Assembly (NCBI GenBank): GCA_944324075.1
Contig: CALUUZ010000013.1
Coordinates: forward strand, 1-64,000
Source of the DNA: Candidatus Mailhella excrementigallinarum
GTDB taxonomy: Bacteria; Desulfobacterota; Desulfovibrionia; Desulfovibrionales; Desulfovibrionaceae
DNA length: 64,000 bases
Direction: 5' to 3'
Position numbers and translations under genes: made by a program. The notes under the pieces are model-generated. The model did not search any database. It had not been told where the DNA came from and saw nothing but the letters and a program-made list of their open reading frames with translations. Of the stretch, positions 63,529 through 64,000 are shown piece after piece (the stretch's first letter is position 1; the number at the start of each line of letters is the position of its first letter).

Positions 63529-64000
63529 ATGCCTACGATCTTTTCCCACCCGGCTCCCATGCTGGCTCTTGCTCTGGCGGTCGGCAGCAGGGGCATTCCG
63601 GTTCCCCTGCTGTTGTTTGGCATGGTCTGCACCATTCTGCCGGATGCTGATGTTCTGGGGTTCAGGTTTGGCATCTCCTATGGAAATGTACTGGGGCATC
63701 GGGGCATTTCCCACTCTCTGGCGTTTGCCCTGACTGCGGGAGTCGCGGGGGCAATTGGTGCTCCTCTGCTGCGTTCCGGACGCATGAAGGCCTTTTGTGT
63801 GGGCTTTTTTGCCGGTGTCAGCCATACTGTTCTTGACGCCATGACAAGCGGGGGACTGGGCGTTGCCGCTCTCTGGCCGTTTGATCAGGGAAGGCACTTT
63901 CTGCCATGGCGGCCCATCAGTGTTTCACCAATCGGGCCGCGCTCTTTCTTTACACAGCGCGGAGTGGAAGTTCTGCTTTCAGAACTGCGCTGGGTGTGGC
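63529..64000 (+). CDS. YdjM/DUF457-type membrane-bound metal-dependent hydrolase (partial)
   Basis: The gene runs off the right edge. The visible 157 residues start MPTIFSHPAPMLALALAVGS, continue with LPDADVLGFRFGI, GHRGISHSLAFALT (HRGxxHS motif) and SHTVLDAMTSGGLGVAALWPF, which are the hallmark metal-binding motifs of the family. Members are poorly characterised; in enterobacteria YdjM is SOS-regulated. The gap to ssb (63248-63528) has a long imperfect stem at about 63272-63345. Confidence 0.85.
   Translation, partial: MPTIFSHPAPMLALALAVGSRGIPVPLLLFGMVCTILPDADVLGFRFGISYGNVLGHRGISHSLAFALTAGVAGAIGAPLLRSGRMKAFCVGFFAGVSHTVLDAMTSGGLGVAALWPFDQGRHFLPWRPISVSPIGPRSFFTQRGVEVLLSELRWVW

Overview
The window looks like a chromosomal stretch of a Desulfovibrionaceae-type anaerobe (sulfate or sulfite reducer, Desulfovibrio/Bilophila/Mailhella-like). 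The strongest evidence is a complete qrcABCD operon (periplasmic cytochrome to menaquinone oxidoreductase) together with desulfoferrodoxin, rubredoxin, rubredoxin:oxygen oxidoreductase and cytochrome bd, a combination characteristic of that family. Coding DNA is GC-rich, while regulatory gaps are often AT-rich. No rRNA, transposase gene or CRISPR array was seen.

Layout. 0.7-2.6 kb: membrane diguanylate cyclase. 3.1-5.5 kb: large MscS-type channel. 9.0-6.0 kb (minus): TolQ/TolR/TolA-TonB operon ending in a protein with two TonB-C-like repeats. 9.5-14.9 kb: pyruvate kinase, HD-GYP-like protein and dynamin-like GTPase packed as one operon. 15-17 kb: AEC transporter and meso-diaminopimelate dehydrogenase. 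21.9-17.3 kb (minus): SLC13 anion transporter, AprA/FrdA-like flavoprotein and a compact Fe-S/flavin protein, with a divergent Crp/Fnr regulator at 22.3 kb across an AT-rich region carrying direct and inverted repeats. 23.2-27.2 kb (minus): SDR, a hydrolase-fold protein that seems to have lost its catalytic residues, MazG, CvpA. 32.2-27.4 kb (minus): qrcABCD. 32.7-34.5 kb: rhodanese, tRNA-Ser(TGA), M19 dipeptidase. 36.9-34.7 kb (minus): large EF-hand membrane protein of unknown function. 41.9-37.5 kb (minus): dfx, rub, roo, cydA, cydB. 42.0-45.1 kb: CgeB-like glycosyltransferase (minus), rlmE, yebC. 46.7-49.0 kb: XRE regulator divergent from an autotransporter. 49.8-54.7 kb: sulfatase-fold phosphoethanolamine-transferase-like enzyme, half-size AbrB-type membrane protein, ABM-type monooxygenase, typA. 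55.7-62.5 kb: motA, motB, pilZ, then biotin carboxylase, fused AccA-AccD carboxyltransferase, biotin-carrier-like protein and a small unknown. 62.7-64 kb: ssb and a partial YdjM/DUF457 membrane hydrolase.

The gaps between genes are not random. They hold three families of short dispersed repeats (called R1, R2 and R3 here). R1 (about ten copies, 100-230 bp) has ends AGAGC(A/G)TTT and AAAACGCTCT in inverted orientation, an internal hairpin that varies by compensatory changes, and two copies that overlap the stop codon of the neighbouring gene. R2 (four copies) is fused to the right half of R1 at two sites. R3 is a hairpin-rich element of 270-370 bp with IS-like terminal inverted repeats. None encodes a protein I can recognise, so they look like non-autonomous mobile elements.

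An exact match to the sigma-54 promoter consensus on the minus strand near 45.69 kb faces about 330 nt of hairpin-rich, apparently non-coding DNA ending in a strong intrinsic terminator. This is a good candidate for an undescribed small RNA. Functionally the window combines electron transfer to menaquinone (Qrc), oxygen defence, envelope maintenance, c-di-GMP signalling and motility, and fatty-acid precursor synthesis.
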